Notes under the pieces: model-generated
The model's input: the letters and a program-made list of their open reading frames with translations, nothing else
Databases searched by the model: none
Told to the model about the DNA's origin: nothing
Part shown: positions 5,955 to 6,699 of the stretch, one piece after another
Layout of the letters: the number at the start of each line of letters is the position of its first letter
Numbering within the stretch: position 1 is the stretch's first letter
Assembly: GCA_944381335.1 (NCBI GenBank)
Contig: CALWKT010000076.1
Span: 1-6,699 of the forward strand
DNA from: an uncultured Christensenellaceae bacterium
GTDB lineage: Bacteria; Bacillota_A; Clostridia; Christensenellales; UBA3700
DNA length: 6,699 bases
Reading direction: 5' to 3'
Position numbers and translations under genes: made by a program

Positions 5955-6647
5955 ATGGAATATTCACGTGAAGTTCTGAATATGTGCAACGTTGCCAAAG
6001 GCGCGTATAACGGTCCGGCTCCTATTCCCGAAGAAGCTAAATGGGTTCAGGCGAAAGAGATCAAGGACATCAGCGGTTTCACCCACGGCGTAGGCTGGTG
6101 CGCACCCCAGCAGGGCGCTTGCAAGCTGTCTCTCAACGTCAAGAACGGCGTGATCGAAGAAGCTCTCGTCGAGACCCTCGGTTGCTCCGGTATGACTCAC
6201 TCCGCTGCTATGGCGGCTGAGATCCTGCCCGGCAAGACCATTCTCGAAGCGCTGAACACAGACCTCGTCTGCGACGCGATCAACACCGCGATGAGAGAGT
6301 TGTTCCTGCAGATCGTCTACGGTCGTACCCAGTCCGCTTTCTCCGAAAACGGTCTCAACATCGGCAGCGGCCTTGAGGACCTCGGCAAAGGTCTGCGTTC
6401 TCAGGTGGGCACGATGTACAGCACCAACGCAAAAGGCGTGCGTTACCTCGAAATGGCTGAAGGCTACGTCACCCACATCGGTCTCGACAAGGACAACCAG
6501 GTCATCGGCTACGAGTTCGTCAACCTGGGCAAGATGATGGAAGACATCAAGAACGGCATGGACGCCAACGAAGCTGTCAAGAAGCACACCAAGAGCTACG
6601 GCAGATACAACGAAGCGGTCAAGAAAATCGACCCGCGTAAAGAATAA
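5955..6647 (+). CDS. NifU/IscU-like iron-sulfur scaffold family protein
   Basis: A 230-residue protein resembling the NifU N-terminal/IscU scaffold family, on which Fe-S clusters are built before transfer. The family-like core is about residues 44-120: a cysteine-containing start (C49, C56), the strand pattern KLSLNVKNGVIEEALVETLGC (57-77) and the helix with MAAEILPGKTILEAL (86-100). C77 matches the second IscU ligand. The usual C-G-D after the first cysteine is absent, and no H-C pair is seen at the third position; C11 and C106 are the other cysteines. The C-terminal part (about 135-230) has no IscU counterpart and contains GYVTHIGLDKDNQVIGYEFV. Codon use is strongly biased (no ATA, 5 of 7 Arg as CGT), which suggests high expression. 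Its stop overlaps the ribosome site of the next gene, a GGGtGRT-like protein, so the two are probably co-translated. Family placement is confident; the scaffold function is not proven. Confidence 0.85.
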   Translation: MEYSREVLNMCNVAKGAYNGPAPIPEEAKWVQAKEIKDISGFTHGVGWCAPQQGACKLSLNVKNGVIEEALVETLGCSGMTHSAAMAAEILPGKTILEALNTDLVCDAINTAMRELFLQIVYGRTQSAFSENGLNIGSGLEDLGKGLRSQVGTMYSTNAKGVRYLEMAEGYVTHIGLDKDNQVIGYEFVNLGKMMEDIKNGMDANEAVKKHTKSYGRYNEAVKKIDPRKE

Positions 6648-6661
6648 GGAGGTTCTGACTT

Positions 6662-6699
6662 ATGGCAGTTACGTTTGAAAGTTACGAAAGAAGAATAGA
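6662..6699 (+). CDS. Start of a putative GGGtGRT-family protein (partial)
   Basis: Only the first 12 codons are visible (MAVTFESYERRI, next residue beginning GA). A FESYERRID-like N-terminus directly behind a NifU-like gene is how I recall GGGtGRT-family proteins (named for a conserved glycine-rich GGGTGRT motif, role unknown) starting in clostridial genomes. The ribosome site TAAGGAGG (6645-6652) overlaps the stop of the upstream gene and lies 9 bases before the ATG. The gap between the two genes is 14 bases, consistent with one operon driven by the promoter at 5887. The identification rests on a very short stretch plus context, and the hallmark motif itself lies beyond the right edge. Confidence 0.65.
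   Translation, partial: MAVTFESYERRI

Overview
The window looks like a chromosomal housekeeping segment of a bacterium in the Bacillota, most likely a clostridial anaerobe. Four lines of evidence support this. The promoters have consensus sigma-A boxes. The ribosome sites are mostly GGAGG-like. The set of genes (two short-leader aromatic aminoacyl-tRNA synthetases, an HD-domain dGTPase, YigZ, IlvE) is consistent with it. The right end carries a NifU/IscU-like protein directly followed by the start of what looks like a GGGtGRT-family protein, a pair I associate with clostridial genomes. GC content appears moderate and the standard genetic code fits every gene. I see no mobile element, CRISPR array, tRNA or rRNA.

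Layout, left to right. The N-terminal half of trpS (minus strand) runs off the left edge. A 230-base divergent intergenic region holds the trpS promoter, a long inverted repeat and a consensus promoter for a dGTPase gene on the plus strand. The predicted transcription start of that gene falls on the A of its ATG, which suggests a leaderless mRNA. Two back-to-back intrinsic terminators, one per strand, then separate the dGTPase gene from a convergent minus-strand operon read tyrS-yigZ-ilvE. Within it, tyrS and yigZ overlap by 4 bases (ATGA), and yigZ and ilvE are 24 bases apart. tyrS has its own promoter with a leader of about 26 nt.

Divergent from tyrS is a gene for an unrecognised lipoprotein, preceded by three small adjoining palindromes. 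An intergenic stretch of about 200 bases with competing hairpins follows. Then a near-ideal extended -10 promoter and a strong ribosome site drive a NifU/IscU-like scaffold protein and, 14 bases on, the first 12 codons of the putative GGGtGRT protein, cut by the right edge.

Most of the window is ordinary core metabolism: translation, dNTP homeostasis and branched-chain amino acid transamination. The parts most worth a second look are the NifU-like/GGGtGRT pair with its altered cluster-ligand pattern and high-expression signature, the probable leaderless dGTPase mRNA, and the uncharacterised lipoprotein with its palindrome-rich upstream region.
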